64,000 nt of DNA from Deinococcus alpinitundrae (GTDB lineage: Bacteria; Deinococcota; Deinococci; Deinococcales; Deinococcaceae): positions 107,312 through 171,311 of the forward strand of contig NZ_WXZL01000010.1 in the NCBI RefSeq assembly GCF_009982895.1, given 5' to 3'. Of the stretch, positions 21,994 to 33,443 are shown in pieces; position 1 is the first letter of the stretch; the number at the start of each line of letters is the position of its first letter. The notes beneath the pieces are model-generated. The model did not search any database and had not been told where the DNA came from. It was given only the letters and a program-made list of their open reading frames with translations. A program made the translations under genes and the position numbers.

Positions 21994-22848
21994 TCAGACG
22001 CCGCAGCCGGTTTCCAGCACTTTCTTGAGACCTCTCGCGGGCATCCAGGTCCAGGCGTCGAGCGTCACGCCCTCGTAGTACGAATCGGATGTGACGATTT
22101 CCATCTGGCCGTCGCCGTTGAGGTCGGCCACGCCTTCCAGGCTGTAGCGGAGGTTGAGGCGCGGCGCATCGATGTCGGTGGACGCCTTGAGCACCACATC
22201 CGCGCCGAGCACGGTCGTCTTGACCTGACCGCTGACGACCGACCTCAGCAGCAGCAGCGAGAAGTCGCCCGCCGAGGCGTTGACCGCCGGCACTGGGCGC
22301 GGCAGGGCCGACCCCACCGATTCCGCGAAGTGGCTCGCCTCGATGATCACCTCGTCCTTACCGTCGCCGTCCAGATCGGCGCGCACGATCCGCTGAAGCT
22401 CGACCGCCGGGTTCTTCAGGCCGCGCCGCTGCAACTCGGCCCTGACGACAGCCCGGTAGGTTGGGTTGCTGTTTGGCAACAGAACCACCGGGCGCGGGCG
22501 GGCCTGAAGGTCGGCGCGGGTGGCGATCAGGGTCTGCTGGGCCACCCGGCGGGGCGCGAGGGCCACGCCGAAGTAATCGGGACAGGGCGAGTCGTACGAC
22601 ACCGGGGAGCCGCCCACCGCGCCCACGCCCGGGCCGCTCAACCCCCGAACCGTGTAGGGGGTGTCGGCCTTGACCTTCGGCACCGCATCCGGCGGCGAGA
22701 GCCAGCGCGGGTTGTCCCAGACGCCCAGCAGGGCCGCGCCATCGTCTTGATCGAAGATCACCAGCACCGGAGCGGTGCCCGTAGCGGCGGCCTGGGCAGC
22801 GGGTGTCAGAAGGCTGAAGGCGGCCAGCAGCAGACCCTTGAAATTCAC
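21994..22848 (-). CDS. Secreted protein with FG-GAP/EF-hand-like motifs (unknown)
   Basis: 284 residues with a signal peptide ending near AAQAAA (residue ~21). Two calcium-binding-like loops are visible: RADLDGDGKDEVIIE near 170 and VADLNGDGQMEIVT near 245, the repeat style of FG-GAP/VCBS beta-propeller proteins. A Cys pair (SPCPDYFG and the C-terminal TGCGV) could form a disulfide. No enzyme signature seen. Probably an envelope or extracellular protein. Its stop lies 49 nt from the Rieske start; upstream is the Gfo/Idh gene in the same direction, 22 nt away, so those two may be co-transcribed. Confidence 0.65.
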   Translation of the reverse strand: MNFKGLLLAAFSLLTPAAQAAATGTAPVLVIFDQDDGAALLGVWDNPRWLSPPDAVPKVKADTPYTVRGLSGPGVGAVGGSPVSYDSPCPDYFGVALAPRRVAQQTLIATRADLQARPRPVVLLPNSNPTYRAVVRAELQRRGLKNPAVELQRIVRADLDGDGKDEVIIEASHFAESVGSALPRPVPAVNASAGDFSLLLLRSVVSGQVKTTVLGADVVLKASTDIDAPRLNLRYSLEGVADLNGDGQMEIVTSDSYYEGVTLDAWTWMPARGLKKVLETGCGV

Positions 22849-22870
22849 GGCTCAGCCTGGCTTGCGCGCG

Positions 22871-23887
22871 TCACAGCGCCACCCGCTTGCCTTCCCGCGC
22901 CGAGGCGAACAGGGCGTCGAGCACGCGGGCCTGCTTCACGGCGTCGCCCGGTGGGTAGCGCAGCGCCTCCTCGCCGCGCGCCGCGCGCTGGAAGTGCGTC
23001 ACCATCCGGGCGTAGCCGTTGCTGGGCGCAAACTGCTCCTCCTGTCCGTTGAGGCGCAGGGTCAGGGTCAGCTGCCTGAATGCGCTGTTGGACTCGAACG
23101 GCTGCTCCATTTCCAGGCTGCCCGCCGTGCCGTGAAGCACCACGCGCGGCGTACCCACCCAGTCGAAGGCGCAGTTCACGCTCGCCAGCGCGCCACTGTC
23201 ATTCGGGCCCGGGTAGTCCAGCGCTGCCGAGAAGCCCACGTCCACCCCACGCTCTGGGCCGCCTGCCGACCAGCGGGCCTGGGCCTGCACCCCCTGCGGT
23301 TCACCCAGCAGCAGCCGCATCAGGTTGATGGGATAGCAGCCCACGTCGAACAGCGCGCCGCCGCCCATCTCGGGCAGCCAGCGAAAGTCGTCAGGATTGC
23401 TGAGCGCAAAGCCGTAGCTGCCCTGGTAACTGCGGATGGTGCCGAGTTCGCCACCCTGCACGATCTGGCGCAACCGCTCCACATGCGGCTGAAAGCGGTA
23501 AGCGAAGGCTTCCAGCGACACCCGCCCCGTCTCGGCGGCCACGTCCGCGAACTGCTGGGCCTCGCGGGCGTCGAGGCTCAGCGGCTTCTCGGTCAGGACA
23601 TGCTTGCCCGCCCGCATGGCGGCGGCGCTCCAGGGCAGGTGCAGGTGGTTGGGCAGCGGGTTGTACACCGCGTCGATATCGGCGTCCACCACATCCTGAT
23701 AGCGGCCGACTTCGGGAATCTGCCACTCTTCGGCAAAGCGGCGGGCGTGTTCGGAAGCGGGGTCGCGCACCCCGACAATGGCCACCGTGCCACCGCTCTC
23801 ACGAATTGCCGGGATCAGGGCGCGGGCGATGCGGGCCGCGCCGAACAGGCCCCAGCGCAGGCTGGGGGCAGAAGCTGAATCGGTCAT
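22871..23887 (-). CDS. Gfo/Idh/MocA family NAD(P)-dependent oxidoreductase
   Basis: 338 residues. N-terminal Rossmann fold ([18 protein letters not shown]), the substrate-binding [16 protein letters not shown] motif with the conserved Lys, and the C-terminal beta-sheet domain with [19 protein letters not shown], in which the Asp-x-x-x-Tyr pattern is typical of trans-dihydrodiol/glucose-fructose-oxidoreductase-type members. Substrate unknown, probably a sugar or cyclitol derivative. A TAGACT box (23894-23899) sits 6 nt upstream of the ATG. Confidence 0.9.
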   Translation of the reverse strand: MTDSASAPSLRWGLFGAARIARALIPAIRESGGTVAIVGVRDPASEHARRFAEEWQIPEVGRYQDVVDADIDAVYNPLPNHLHLPWSAAAMRAGKHVLTEKPLSLDAREAQQFADVAAETGRVSLEAFAYRFQPHVERLRQIVQGGELGTIRSYQGSYGFALSNPDDFRWLPEMGGGALFDVGCYPINLMRLLLGEPQGVQAQARWSAGGPERGVDVGFSAALDYPGPNDSGALASVNCAFDWVGTPRVVLHGTAGSLEMEQPFESNSAFRQLTLTLRLNGQEEQFAPSNGYARMVTHFQRAARGEEALRYPPGDAVKQARVLDALFASAREGKRVAL

Positions 23888-23893
23888 GGGCTG

Positions 23894-23899
23894 AGTCTA
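23894..23899 (-). promoter_or_regulatory. -10 box TAGACT, 6 nt before the Gfo/Idh gene
   Basis: TANNNT hexamer at leaderless distance; likely promoter of the Gfo/Idh and secreted-protein genes. Confidence 0.45.
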
Positions 23900-24096
23900 G
23901 AGGAATGAAACGAGCGCAGGCGACTTGACTCGCGGCGGCTCAACTTCTTGAGTCTAGCAACCCAGCGACCTGACGGTGCTGTGACCAAGCCCAAGGCAGG
24001 CTTGGGGCTCAGCTGACAGAGCGCTGAAGCGGCGGGCCGACCATCAGGTCAGGAACGAACTTCGCCCACACGACCACCCACCGCCGGAGGCCCCGC

Positions 24097-24936
24097 ATGA
24101 CCGCGTTCAGCATTCAGACCGCCGCTCAGCTGCAAACGACTCAGCCGGAACCCACCTTCCCGAGCATTCCCAGCGTCGAGACCCTCACCGAGCGGCTGCT
24201 GGCCTACGACTTCCCGAGTGGATTCGCCGATCGCCTGGCTGGGGAGGAAGGCTGGACGCTGGCCTTTGCCCTGGCGGTGCTGCGCGAGTACCGCCGCTTC
24301 GTGGTGCTGGCCGCCACCGCCGGTCAGAGCGTGACGCCGAGCCGGGCCGTGGACGCCGCCTGGCACCTGCACCTGACCTACACCCGCGATTACTGGCTGC
24401 GCCTGACACCGCTTCTGCCCGCCACACTGCACCACGACCCTTCTGCTGGGCTGGCCGACGACTCTGCCCACTTTGCCCGGCAGTACCAGGAGACACTCAC
24501 GCTCTACCGCGCCCGCTTCGGTGAGCCGGATTCACTGATCTGGCCCGCTGCAGCCAGCCCTGAGCCGCAGCACACCCGCACCAGCCGTCGCCACTTTCCA
24601 GCTTGGCTGACGCTGCTGACCCTCTGGATTCTGGGCGGCGCGGCCCTCTTCAGGTTCGGCAGTTGGGCGGTGCTGGGCCTGATCGGGCTGGGTTTCGTCC
24701 TGCTGCTCGCCCGGCGCGCCCGTCAGTCGGCTGGGCGGCCCAGGTCCACTTCATCTTCTTCCGGCGACGACAGCGGCTTTCTCAGCTTCTCAGGCTTTCT
24801 GGCCGGCTTCGACGGCGGCAGCAGTTGTGACTCCGGCAGCAGTGACAGCAGCAGCGGTTGCAGCAGTGATGGCGGCGGGGGCGACGGGGGCGGCTCGGGG
24901 TGTGGCTCGGGCTGCGGGGGCGGTTGCGGCAGCTGA
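24097..24936 (+). CDS. Membrane protein with a Gly/Cys-rich tail (glycine-rich-domain-like)
   Basis: 279 residues. The first ~150 form a soluble helical domain with the AWHLHLTYTRDYW motif (residues 88-100) found in glycine-rich-domain-like bacterial proteins, some of which are annotated TIGR04222. A TM segment pair follows at about 167-207, then a low-complexity Ser/Gly/Asp tail ending with five Cys residues spaced by Gly (SGCGSGCGGGCGS). The tail resembles those of TIGR04222-type proteins. No signal peptide, so the helical domain is probably cytoplasmic. Function unknown. ATG start without a strong ribosome site. Confidence 0.65.
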   Translation: MTAFSIQTAAQLQTTQPEPTFPSIPSVETLTERLLAYDFPSGFADRLAGEEGWTLAFALAVLREYRRFVVLAATAGQSVTPSRAVDAAWHLHLTYTRDYWLRLTPLLPATLHHDPSAGLADDSAHFARQYQETLTLYRARFGEPDSLIWPAAASPEPQHTRTSRRHFPAWLTLLTLWILGGAALFRFGSWAVLGLIGLGFVLLLARRARQSAGRPRSTSSSSGDDSGFLSFSGFLAGFDGGSSCDSGSSDSSSGCSSDGGGGDGGGSGCGSGCGGGCGS

Positions 24937-25062
24937 GGGGCAAACCCGGTCTCCAACCGTGAACGGCAGCGCCAAAGCGGTGAGCGCGGCGGGGTAAACT
25001 GAGCGCAACGGTGGGCAGGTCAGCGCACTTGGTCCCACGCCCTTCTAAGGAGACAGACAACC

Positions 25063-25359
25063 ATGGACATGCGAAAGCTGATGAAGCAGATGCAGCAGGC
25101 CCAGAGCGCCGCCAGCAAGATTCAGGACGAACTCGCCGCCCAGACGGTGGAGGGCAGCGCCAGCGGACTGGTCACGGTGACGGCCAACGGTCACGGTAAG
25201 GTGCAGAGCCTCAAGATCAAACCCGAAGCGGTTGATCCGGACGATGTGGAAGCGCTCGAAGACCTGATTCTGGTGGCGATTCAGGAAGCGACCAATAAGG
25301 CCGACGAGTTGCAGCGGCAGGCGACCCAGGCCCTGGGCTTGCCGGGCGGCATGTTCTGA
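25063..25359 (+). CDS. YbaB/EbfC nucleoid-associated protein
   Basis: 98-residue DNA-binding protein with the family start MDMRKLMKQMQQAQ and the core beta-strand region GLVTVTANGHGKVQSLKI followed by DPDDVEALEDLILVAIQEAT. YbaB dimers bind DNA as tweezers and are usually encoded just before recR, as here (22 nt gap). Ribosome site AAGGAG before ATG. Complete and ordinary. Confidence 0.95.
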   Translation: MDMRKLMKQMQQAQSAASKIQDELAAQTVEGSASGLVTVTANGHGKVQSLKIKPEAVDPDDVEALEDLILVAIQEATNKADELQRQATQALGLPGGMF

Positions 25360-25381
25360 GCTGCTCGCCGCCGGAGACGCC

Positions 25382-25978
<597 letters not shown>

Positions 25979-26067
25979 CCGTGATTGCGGTGCAGTCCAC
26001 CCCCCGACGGGCCGGTTTTTTCACACCAAGAGCCGGTTCGGTGACGTTCAGGTGAGAGAGAAACGAG

Positions 26068-26073
26068 TATGAT
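26068..26073 (+). promoter_or_regulatory. -10 box TATGAT upstream of the roadblock operon
   Basis: TANNNT hexamer 8 nt before the first ATG of the three-gene roadblock operon; no clear -35 and no Shine-Dalgarno, so the first gene may be leaderless. Confidence 0.35.
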
Positions 26074-26081
26074 GAGACACG

Positions 26082-26429
26082 ATGCTTGCTGCCCTTAAAC
26101 AATTGGTCACGGATGTGGACGGTGCCTGGGCCGCCGCCCTCGGCGGTCTCGACGGCCTGCTGGTCGACGGTCACAGCGAGGCCGACGTCGACCTGACCCT
26201 GCTGGTCGCCGAACACGCCGGACTGCTGCGCGCCGCCAAACAAGCCTATGAGCAGACCTTGTCCGGCGGTACGCCGAGCGAGTGGTTCCTGCGCGGCGAA
26301 ACCCTCAGCGCCTACCTGCTGCCGATTCAGGACTTCTTCCTGCTGCTGATTCTCGACGGCCACGGCAATCTGGGTCAGGCGCGGGTCTACGGTGAGCAGA
26401 CCCTCAGGCAACTGGAGACCTACTTATGA
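26082..26429 (+). CDS. Roadblock/LC7-like protein 1
   Basis: 115-residue small alpha/beta protein. A predicted helix (LAALKQLVTDV) leads into the roadblock-type core: strand GAWAAALGGLDGLLVDGH, helix LTLLVAEHAGLLRAAKQA, and strands TLSAYLLPIQDFFLLLIL. Roadblock/LC7 proteins dimerise and bind Ras-like GTPases as GAPs or scaffolds (for example MglB on MglA). First of three consecutive roadblock genes; ATGA overlap with the next. No GTPase gene adjoins. Confidence 0.75.
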   Translation: MLAALKQLVTDVDGAWAAALGGLDGLLVDGHSEADVDLTLLVAEHAGLLRAAKQAYEQTLSGGTPSEWFLRGETLSAYLLPIQDFFLLLILDGHGNLGQARVYGEQTLRQLETYL

Positions 26430-26773
26430 GCGCGCATCTGGGCGAGGTCATCGATCTGCCGGGCGTGGAAGGCGCGGTGCTCAGCAGCGCCGACGGCCTG
26501 AACCTGGAGAGCTACGGCCACTACACCGAGCTGCTGGCCGCCGAACTGGCCGCGCTGCGGGCCACCTTCGAGCGGGCCGCGCGTCAGAGCGGTCTGGGGC
26601 AGATGTCGCGGGTGTCGATCACCGCCGAGACGCTGGAAATCGTGGCCGTCACGGCAGGGCCTTACCTGGCGGCGGCGGCGCTGACGCGCGGCATCGACAC
26701 CCGCGCCGCCCAGCAGGCGCTGGCCCGCCTGGCGCTGAACCTGTCGCTGCCGGGAGCCAACAATGCCCGCTGA
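26426..26773 (+). CDS. Roadblock/LC7-like protein 2
   Basis: 115 residues. Shows the roadblock pattern LPGVEGAVLSSADGLNLESYG, then a long helix, then the ETLEIVAVTAGPYLAAAALTRG strands. Diverged strongly from its neighbours, so the three are not recent copies. ATG overlaps the stop of gene 1 by 4 nt; its own end overlaps gene 3 by 11 nt, giving tight stoichiometric coupling. Confidence 0.75.
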   Translation: MSAHLGEVIDLPGVEGAVLSSADGLNLESYGHYTELLAAELAALRATFERAARQSGLGQMSRVSITAETLEIVAVTAGPYLAAAALTRGIDTRAAQQALARLALNLSLPGANNAR

Positions 26774-27107
26774 GCCGCCGCGCCCCGAAGAGCTGATGGA
26801 CCGCATTCTGGATACCAAGGGCGTGCGCTTTGCCGCCCTGATCGGTGCCGACGGCCAGGTGCTCACCAGCGCGGGCAGCGCTCCACCCGACGCCGGGTTC
26901 GTGCAGGCAGCGCGCGCCGTGGCCCAGAGCCTGAGCGCCACCGCAGGCGGCTCACCCCTCAAGGACCTGCTAATGGACTTTGCCGACGGCCCGGTGCTGC
27001 TGACCCCCACCGCTCAGCCGGATCATCTGCTAGTGGTGGGATTCAGCGATGTCGGCGATCTAGGCCGGGTGCGTTTCGCGGTCAAGCGGGACATCGGGAA
27101 ACTCTAG
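26763..27107 (+). CDS. Roadblock/LC7-like protein 3
   Basis: 114 residues. The strand KGVRFAALIGADGQVLTSAG opens the roadblock fold, followed by helix AGFVQAARAVAQSLSATAG and strands DFADGPVLLTPTAQPDHLLVVGF, with DVGDLGRVRFAVKRDIGKL at the end, a typical C-terminus for this family. Last gene of the operon, followed by a strong terminator. Probably forms hetero-oligomers with proteins 1 and 2; that is inference from coupling. Confidence 0.75.
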   Translation: MPAEPPRPEELMDRILDTKGVRFAALIGADGQVLTSAGSAPPDAGFVQAARAVAQSLSATAGGSPLKDLLMDFADGPVLLTPTAQPDHLLVVGFSDVGDLGRVRFAVKRDIGKL

Positions 27108-27131
27108 TCACGCTGACCCAAAACAGAACGT

Positions 27132-27173
27132 GAGCGGGGGCCACAAGATGGGCCCCCGCTCATGTTTTTTTCG
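27132..27173 (+). terminator. Rho-independent terminator after the roadblock operon
   Basis: 12-bp perfect stem (27132-27143 with 27152-27163), 8-nt loop, then TGTTTTTTT. Confidence 0.92.
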
Positions 27174-27186
27174 TGCAGCTCCCGGC

Positions 27187-29073
27187 TCAGTCCGCCGCGT
27201 CGCCCTGGGCATACTGAAGGCGGTGTAGCCGGGCATAGTAGCCGTTTTGCACCAGCAATTCGCGGTGGCTGCCTTCCTCGACGACCTGCCCCCGGCGCAT
27301 CACGATGATGCGGTCACAGTGCTCGATGGTGCTCAGGCGGTGGGCGATGATGATACTGGTCCGCCCGTGCATGACTTTTTCCAGCGCATCCTGAATCCGC
27401 ATCTCGGTTTCGGTGTCCACGCTGGCGGTGGCTTCATCGAGCACCAGCAGAATGTCGGGGTTCTGAATCAGGGCGCGCGCGAAAGCCAGCAACTGCTTTT
27501 GCCCGGTCGAAAGGGTCGCGCCGCGCTCCCTGACCTCGGTGTTGTAGCCCTCCGGCAGCTCCATGATGAACTCGTGGACGCCCACGTACTTGCACGCTTG
27601 AATGACCCGCTCATGGGGAATGTTGGGGTCACCGAGGGTCAGGTTGGTTTCCATCGTTCCGGCAAACAGAAAGACGTCCTGCAACACCACGCCGATGTGG
27701 CGGCGCAGATCGTACTGGGCCAGATCTTTCACATCAACGCCGTCCACGTCCACCGAACCGCGCTGCACGTCGTAGAAGCGGCTGACCAGCGAGGTGATGC
27801 TGGTCTTGCCCGCACCCGTCGCGCCGACCAGGGCCACGCTCTCGCCGGGGCGGATATGCAGATCGATGCCGCGCAGGGTCCAGCGCGGGTCGTCGTCGGG
27901 GGTGTCGGCAGTCACGGCGGGGTCGTAGGAAAACCAGACCTTGTTGAGATCGACGCGGCCCTCGAACGGCGAGAGGGTCTTCGCGCCCGGCTTGTCCTGA
28001 ATGGTGACCGGCTCGTCGAGCACCCCGAAGATGCGCTCGGCGGAGGCCATCGCTGCCTGCAGGTTGTTCATCACGTCGGCCAGGTCCTGAATCGGCTGAA
28101 ACAATTGGCCCACGAAGCTGTTGAAGGCGACCAGCGTGCCCAGGGTGACGCCGCTGGCGGCCAGGAAGGCGTCGGGGTTGCCCACGCCCGCCTTGATCAG
28201 GATGCTGCGCCCGGCAAACCACAAAACCAGGGCGCTCGCCACCGCACCCAGCACGCTGACGGTCGGCTGAAACAGCGAAAACCAGCTCACCGAGTTGATG
28301 GTGGCGTCGAGCAGCCGCCGGTTGGAGCGGTCAAAATCCTGGGCGTTGTGGTTCTCGCGGCCAAACAACTGCACCGTCAGCATCCCGGTGATGTTCTCGT
28401 TGAGCTTGGTGTTGACGATGGCCTGCTGAATACGGGTGTTGCGAAAGGCGTAGCGGATCTTGGTCCGGAAGAAGGCCGAGGCGTAGAACAAAATCGGCAG
28501 CACCAGAAAGCTGATGATCGCCAGCGGCCACGACACGCTGAGCATGATGACCACGTAGGCGATGATCAGGAACGTACTGGTGATCAAGCTGACCAGCCCT
28601 GCCGTAATGAACTGGTTGATGGCGTCCACGTCCGAGGTGACGCGGGTAATCAGGCGGCCCACCGGGTTGGCGTCGAAGAAAGCCAGCGGCAAGCGCTGCA
28701 ACTTGGTGAAGATGTCGCTGCGGATGTCGTAGAGGACCTTCTGGCCCAGCAAGCTGATGACGTAGGTGGCCAGGTAGCGCAGCAGGAAATCGAGCACCCG
28801 CAGGCCCAGAAACAGCAGGGCCGCTCTGAGCAGCACCTGATACAGGGCTTGCCGTGTGGCGAGATCGCTGCCCGCCGTCAGGACGTTCGGCCCCAGCGCG
28901 TGATCGATGGCGTAGCGCTGAATCAGGCCGTAGAGCGGCGCGGCCACCGAGAACAGCAAGGTGGCGATCAGGCCCAGCACCGCCAGGGTGCGGTAGGGCC
29001 GCAGGTAATTCAGAATCCGGCGGGTCAGCCCCGCGTCGAACTCTTTGAGAAAGGCCTCGTCGGGCTGGGTCAT
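27187..29073 (-). CDS. ABC exporter half-transporter with catalytic Walker B
   Basis: 628 residues: six TM helices then an ATPase domain. Walker A is GATGAGKTS, Walker [11 protein letters not shown] with the catalytic Glu, H-loop IAHRLST, but the signature is LSTGQ rather than LSGGQ. It pairs with the upstream 661-residue half-transporter (4-nt overlap), whose site is the reverse: LSGGQ signature and Asp instead of Glu after Walker B. This is the pattern of asymmetric heterodimeric exporters such as TM287/288, LmrCD and BmrCD. Substrate unknown (drug, lipid or peptide). Confidence 0.92.
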   Translation of the reverse strand: MTQPDEAFLKEFDAGLTRRILNYLRPYRTLAVLGLIATLLFSVAAPLYGLIQRYAIDHALGPNVLTAGSDLATRQALYQVLLRAALLFLGLRVLDFLLRYLATYVISLLGQKVLYDIRSDIFTKLQRLPLAFFDANPVGRLITRVTSDVDAINQFITAGLVSLITSTFLIIAYVVIMLSVSWPLAIISFLVLPILFYASAFFRTKIRYAFRNTRIQQAIVNTKLNENITGMLTVQLFGRENHNAQDFDRSNRRLLDATINSVSWFSLFQPTVSVLGAVASALVLWFAGRSILIKAGVGNPDAFLAASGVTLGTLVAFNSFVGQLFQPIQDLADVMNNLQAAMASAERIFGVLDEPVTIQDKPGAKTLSPFEGRVDLNKVWFSYDPAVTADTPDDDPRWTLRGIDLHIRPGESVALVGATGAGKTSITSLVSRFYDVQRGSVDVDGVDVKDLAQYDLRRHIGVVLQDVFLFAGTMETNLTLGDPNIPHERVIQACKYVGVHEFIMELPEGYNTEVRERGATLSTGQKQLLAFARALIQNPDILLVLDEATASVDTETEMRIQDALEKVMHGRTSIIIAHRLSTIEHCDRIIVMRRGQVVEEGSHRELLVQNGYYARLHRLQYAQGDAAD

Positions 29074-31001
29074 GCGTTCACCTTGGTCTTGGCGGGGCCA
29101 GTTGGATCAGGGTTCTCTGTGGGCACGGCCTTGGTGAGCTGAGCCTCGTCCTCGCCGCTGAGGTCGCCTTCCAGACGCTGCTGGCGGTCGAGTTCGGCGT
29201 AGCGGCCGTCCAGGGCCAGCAACTCGTCGTGGCTGCCTTGTTCGACGATGGTGCCGCGCTCCATCACGATGATGTGGTCGGCGTGGCGCAACGTACTCAC
29301 CCGGTGGCCGATCAGGAGCACGGTGCGGCCTTCTTGCACCTGACGCAGCCCGCTGAGAATGCGGCTTTCTGTCTCGGTGTCCACCGCACTCATGGCGTCG
29401 TCGAGCACCAGAATGCGCGGCTCACGGGCCACAGCGCGGGCCAGGGCGGTGCGCTGGCGCTGGCCGCCCGACAGGGTCACGCCGCGCTCGCCCAGCGTGG
29501 TGTCGTAGCCCTGCGCAAAGCGTTCGATCTCCCCGGCCAGGCCCGCGATCTCGGCGGCGGCGCGTACCCGGTTCATATCGGGCTGGCGATCATCCGGCGG
29601 CGGGGCCTTGGACTTCAGCACACTGATGCGGGTCGCGGTGGGCGCGTAGGTGGCGTTGTCCAACCCAAAGGCCACGTTGGCGGCAATCGTGTCGGAGAAG
29701 AGGAACGGCTCCTGCGGCACCACCGCCACGTTCTCGCGCAGCACCTTCAGCGGCATCCGGCGCACATCGTAGCCGTCGACCCGCACCGTACCGGAACTGG
29801 CGTCCATCAAGCGGGTCACCAGGTTGCCCAGCACCGTCTTTCCGCTGCCAGTCGGCCCGGTGATGCCCAGCGTCTGACCAGCGGGAATCTTCAGCGAGAC
29901 GTCTCTGAGCACCTGCTGACCGTCGAAATTGAGGCTGACCTTGTCGAACTCGATCTCACCGCGCAGCGTCTTGATGCTGACGTCGGTGCGCCCGTCGTCC
30001 TTGATCATCGGCTGGGCCACGAACAGCTCCTGCAAGCGTCCCCACGATGCCGAGCCGCGCTGAAGCATGTTGGTGATCATGCCGATGCTGAGCATGGGCC
30101 AGGCCAGCCGGTCGAGCACCAGCGCGAACTGGGTGAACTGTCCCAGTGTCAGCGGGCTGTTCGGCACCAGACCGAGGATCATCCGCCCGCCGTAGATCAG
30201 CACCGTCACGTAAGCCAGGCCCATCAGCAGGCTCATCGAGGCCTGCAGCGGGCCTTCCACGGTGGTCAGACGCAGTGCCCGGCGAATCAGTTCGGCGTTC
30301 ATGGTCTTGTACTCGCCGATCTCGCGGTCCTCGATCGCGTAACCCTTGACCACCCGCGCGCCCGAAAAGTTCTCCTGGGCCTTGGCGGCGATCACGCTGT
30401 TTTGCTCCTGCATCGCCACGTAACGGGCGCTGATCAGCCGCGCCAGCACGAACAGGGTACCGATGATCACCGGGAAGATCAGCAGCACGGCCAGGGTCAG
30501 TTGCCACGACAAGCTGAAAAACCAGAAGAAGCTGACCACGAAGCTGGCGACCACGCTGGCGACCTGCCAGCTGCCGAAGCCGATCATCTCGCGGACTGCC
30601 GAGAGGTCGCCGGTGAGGCGGTTCATCAAATCGCCGGTGCGGGCGCGGTCGAAATAGTACTTGTCGAGGGTCGAGAGGTGGCCGAACAGGTCGCGCCGCA
30701 CCTCGTATTCGATCTGGCGGCTGGCGTAGACGATCTGGCGGCGCACCATCACCATCAGCGCGCCGGAGAACACCACCGAGACGACTGCCAGCAGCGCGTA
30801 GAGTGCCACCTGCCCCGCCGAGATGCCCTGGCCGGGCAGCGCGCCCGTCGCCGTGGCGCGGGTCAGGCCGTCGATAATCAGGCGGGTGAAGTAGGCGGGG
30901 AGCGTCACGGCCCAGCTCGCGCCGAACACCGCCAGGGTGCCGACGAAAAACTGGCGCTGGTGCAATTTGAGGTAGGGCCACAGGGTAGACAGGGTATTCA
31001 A
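29070..31001 (-). CDS. ABC exporter half-transporter with degenerate ATP site
   Basis: About 643 residues from the TTG start preferred here (GAGG site 6 nt upstream); a GTG at 31055 would give 661. Six TM helices, Walker [10 protein letters not shown], canonical signature LSGGQRQR, Walker [11 protein letters not shown] where Asp replaces the catalytic Glu, H-loop IGHRVST. A ~30-residue insert before the helical subdomain ([15 protein letters not shown]) is unusual. Forms the heterodimer with the following gene; the two stops and starts overlap (ATGA). Confidence 0.9.
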   Translation of the reverse strand: MNTLSTLWPYLKLHQRQFFVGTLAVFGASWAVTLPAYFTRLIIDGLTRATATGALPGQGISAGQVALYALLAVVSVVFSGALMVMVRRQIVYASRQIEYEVRRDLFGHLSTLDKYYFDRARTGDLMNRLTGDLSAVREMIGFGSWQVASVVASFVVSFFWFFSLSWQLTLAVLLIFPVIIGTLFVLARLISARYVAMQEQNSVIAAKAQENFSGARVVKGYAIEDREIGEYKTMNAELIRRALRLTTVEGPLQASMSLLMGLAYVTVLIYGGRMILGLVPNSPLTLGQFTQFALVLDRLAWPMLSIGMITNMLQRGSASWGRLQELFVAQPMIKDDGRTDVSIKTLRGEIEFDKVSLNFDGQQVLRDVSLKIPAGQTLGITGPTGSGKTVLGNLVTRLMDASSGTVRVDGYDVRRMPLKVLRENVAVVPQEPFLFSDTIAANVAFGLDNATYAPTATRISVLKSKAPPPDDRQPDMNRVRAAAEIAGLAGEIERFAQGYDTTLGERGVTLSGGQRQRTALARAVAREPRILVLDDAMSAVDTETESRILSGLRQVQEGRTVLLIGHRVSTLRHADHIIVMERGTIVEQGSHDELLALDGRYAELDRQQRLEGDLSGEDEAQLTKAVPTENPDPTGPAKTKVNA

Positions 31002-31055
31002 GAGCGACCTCAGCAGATGAAAAGTCAGAAGACGAGAGCGTGCCTGAAATGGCAC

Positions 31056-31249
31056 ATTCTCAGCGCCACAGCGGGCGGGAAGCAGGCAAAGAGCCTAGCA
31101 AGCGGCTCAGTCTACGCCCGCAGCCCACCGGGCAACTAAGCCATTTAGCGCAGTTGGCTTGAGTCGACGTTCAGACTTCAGCATGCGCCGGGCAATCTCC
31201 TTTCTGCTCCAGATTTCCCCAGCCGCCCCGAATTCGCCGCCCGCGCGGC
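31056..31249. other. Intergenic, nothing further seen
   Basis: Between the ABC pair and the tRNA-tuf promoter. It should contain the leftward promoter of the ABC genes, but I could not place one with confidence. Confidence 0.3.
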
Positions 31250-31279
31250 TTGACACTCCTTTACAGGCGGTGCTAGTAT
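31250..31279 (+). promoter_or_regulatory. Promoter of the tRNA-tuf operon
   Basis: TTGACA (31250-31255), 18-nt spacer, TAGTAT (31274-31279); the leader to the first tRNA is about 90 nt. A strong consensus fit as expected for a tRNA operon. Confidence 0.85.
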
Positions 31280-31372
31280 CTCCAACCGGAAGTGAGACGG
31301 GCGGCACCCTTGCTGCTGCGGACGAGCAACCGCGCTCAGCGGACCTCTTGACTGAAGGAAAGCGAAAGAGGT

Positions 31373-31449
31373 GCCACCCTAGCTCAATCTGGTAGAGCAC
31401 CCGATTTGTAATCGGAAGGTTAGGAGTTCGATTCTCCTGGGTGGCTCCA
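31373..31449 (+). tRNA. tRNA-Thr (anticodon UGU), CCA encoded
   Basis: Full cloverleaf: acceptor GCCACCC/GGGTGGC, anticodon loop TTTGTAA, T-loop TTCGATT. Reads ACA/ACG. First of four tRNAs ahead of tuf, an order (Thr-Tyr-Gly-Thr-tuf) also found in Escherichia coli thrU-tyrU-glyT-thrT-tufB. Confidence 0.95.
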
Positions 31450-31537
31450 AGCCCGATTCAAAAGACCGGGAAGTGAGGCCAGCGTGCCGAGAGGCGAAGT
31501 GCTGACCGAAGCGAAGAACGCATCTGGGAAACGTGTT

Positions 31538-31625
<88 letters not shown>

Positions 31626-31627
31626 CT

Positions 31628-31703
<76 letters not shown>

Positions 31704-31704
31704 G

Positions 31705-31780
<76 letters not shown>

Positions 31781-31892
31781 ACATGAATGACACGGCCCGC
31801 CACTTCACTCGAAAGAGCTTAGCTGCGGGCCGCATTCACATGAACCCCGCCCGGTCCGCACAGCGGCCAGCGGCAGCACGGAGGAAACGATT

Positions 31893-33110
<1,218 letters not shown>

Positions 33111-33137
33111 AGCGCGTTCAACCTCTCTTGAATGCCC

Positions 33138-33168
33138 ACAGGCAGGCCACTGGTCCTGCCTGTTTTCT
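33138..33168 (+). terminator. Terminator 1 after tuf
   Basis: 9-bp perfect stem (33138-33146 with 33155-33163) and 8-nt loop followed by a T-rich run. Confidence 0.85.
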
Positions 33169-33170
33169 TG

Positions 33171-33203
33171 TCGTGCCGGAATCTTCGCTGCGTTCTGGCA
33201 CGA
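33171..33203 (+). terminator. Second hairpin after tuf
   Basis: 11-nt arms (33171-33181 and 33193-33203, 10 of 11 paired) followed by TTCTTG; probably a back-up terminator in tandem with the first. Confidence 0.6.
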
Positions 33204-33352
33204 TTCTTGCAGAGAACCGCTGCCCCGTCGCTGCTGACCTGCCTTTAAACAAGGCGGCGCGACAACAGGTGCGACCCGGGCAGCTCGGTCCAGCAGGAAA
33301 AATTCGCTGAACATCAACAGCTTTTCTACTGGCCTGCCGCACTCGCCTCAAT

Positions 33353-33383
33353 TTGAACTGAGCTTACATATTGACCGAGCTTA
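33353..33383 (+). promoter_or_regulatory. Direct repeat upstream of the rpoB promoter
   Basis: TTGAACTGAGCTTA (33353-33366) and TTGACCGAGCTTA (33371-33383), period 18 bp, ending 31 bp before the rpoB -35. Possible sites for an activator or second polymerase contact; no known motif recognised. Bases 33204-33352 hold nothing else I can support. Confidence 0.3.
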
Positions 33384-33414
33384 GACTGACGGCATCTGGC
33401 CGACTCGGCAGTCC

Positions 33415-33443
33415 TTGACATTTCTAGCTCTCTAGCGTAGACT
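33415..33443 (+). promoter_or_regulatory. Promoter of rpoB-rpoC
   Basis: Consensus TTGACA (33415-33420), 17-nt spacer, TAGACT (33438-33443). The start site near 33450 leaves a ~200-nt leader with a GC-rich hairpin near 33525-33565 before rpoB. Confidence 0.85.

Noticed and set aside
25979..26045. Terminator after recR
   Set aside because: Only a 3-4 bp GC stem before a short T-run; too weak to call.
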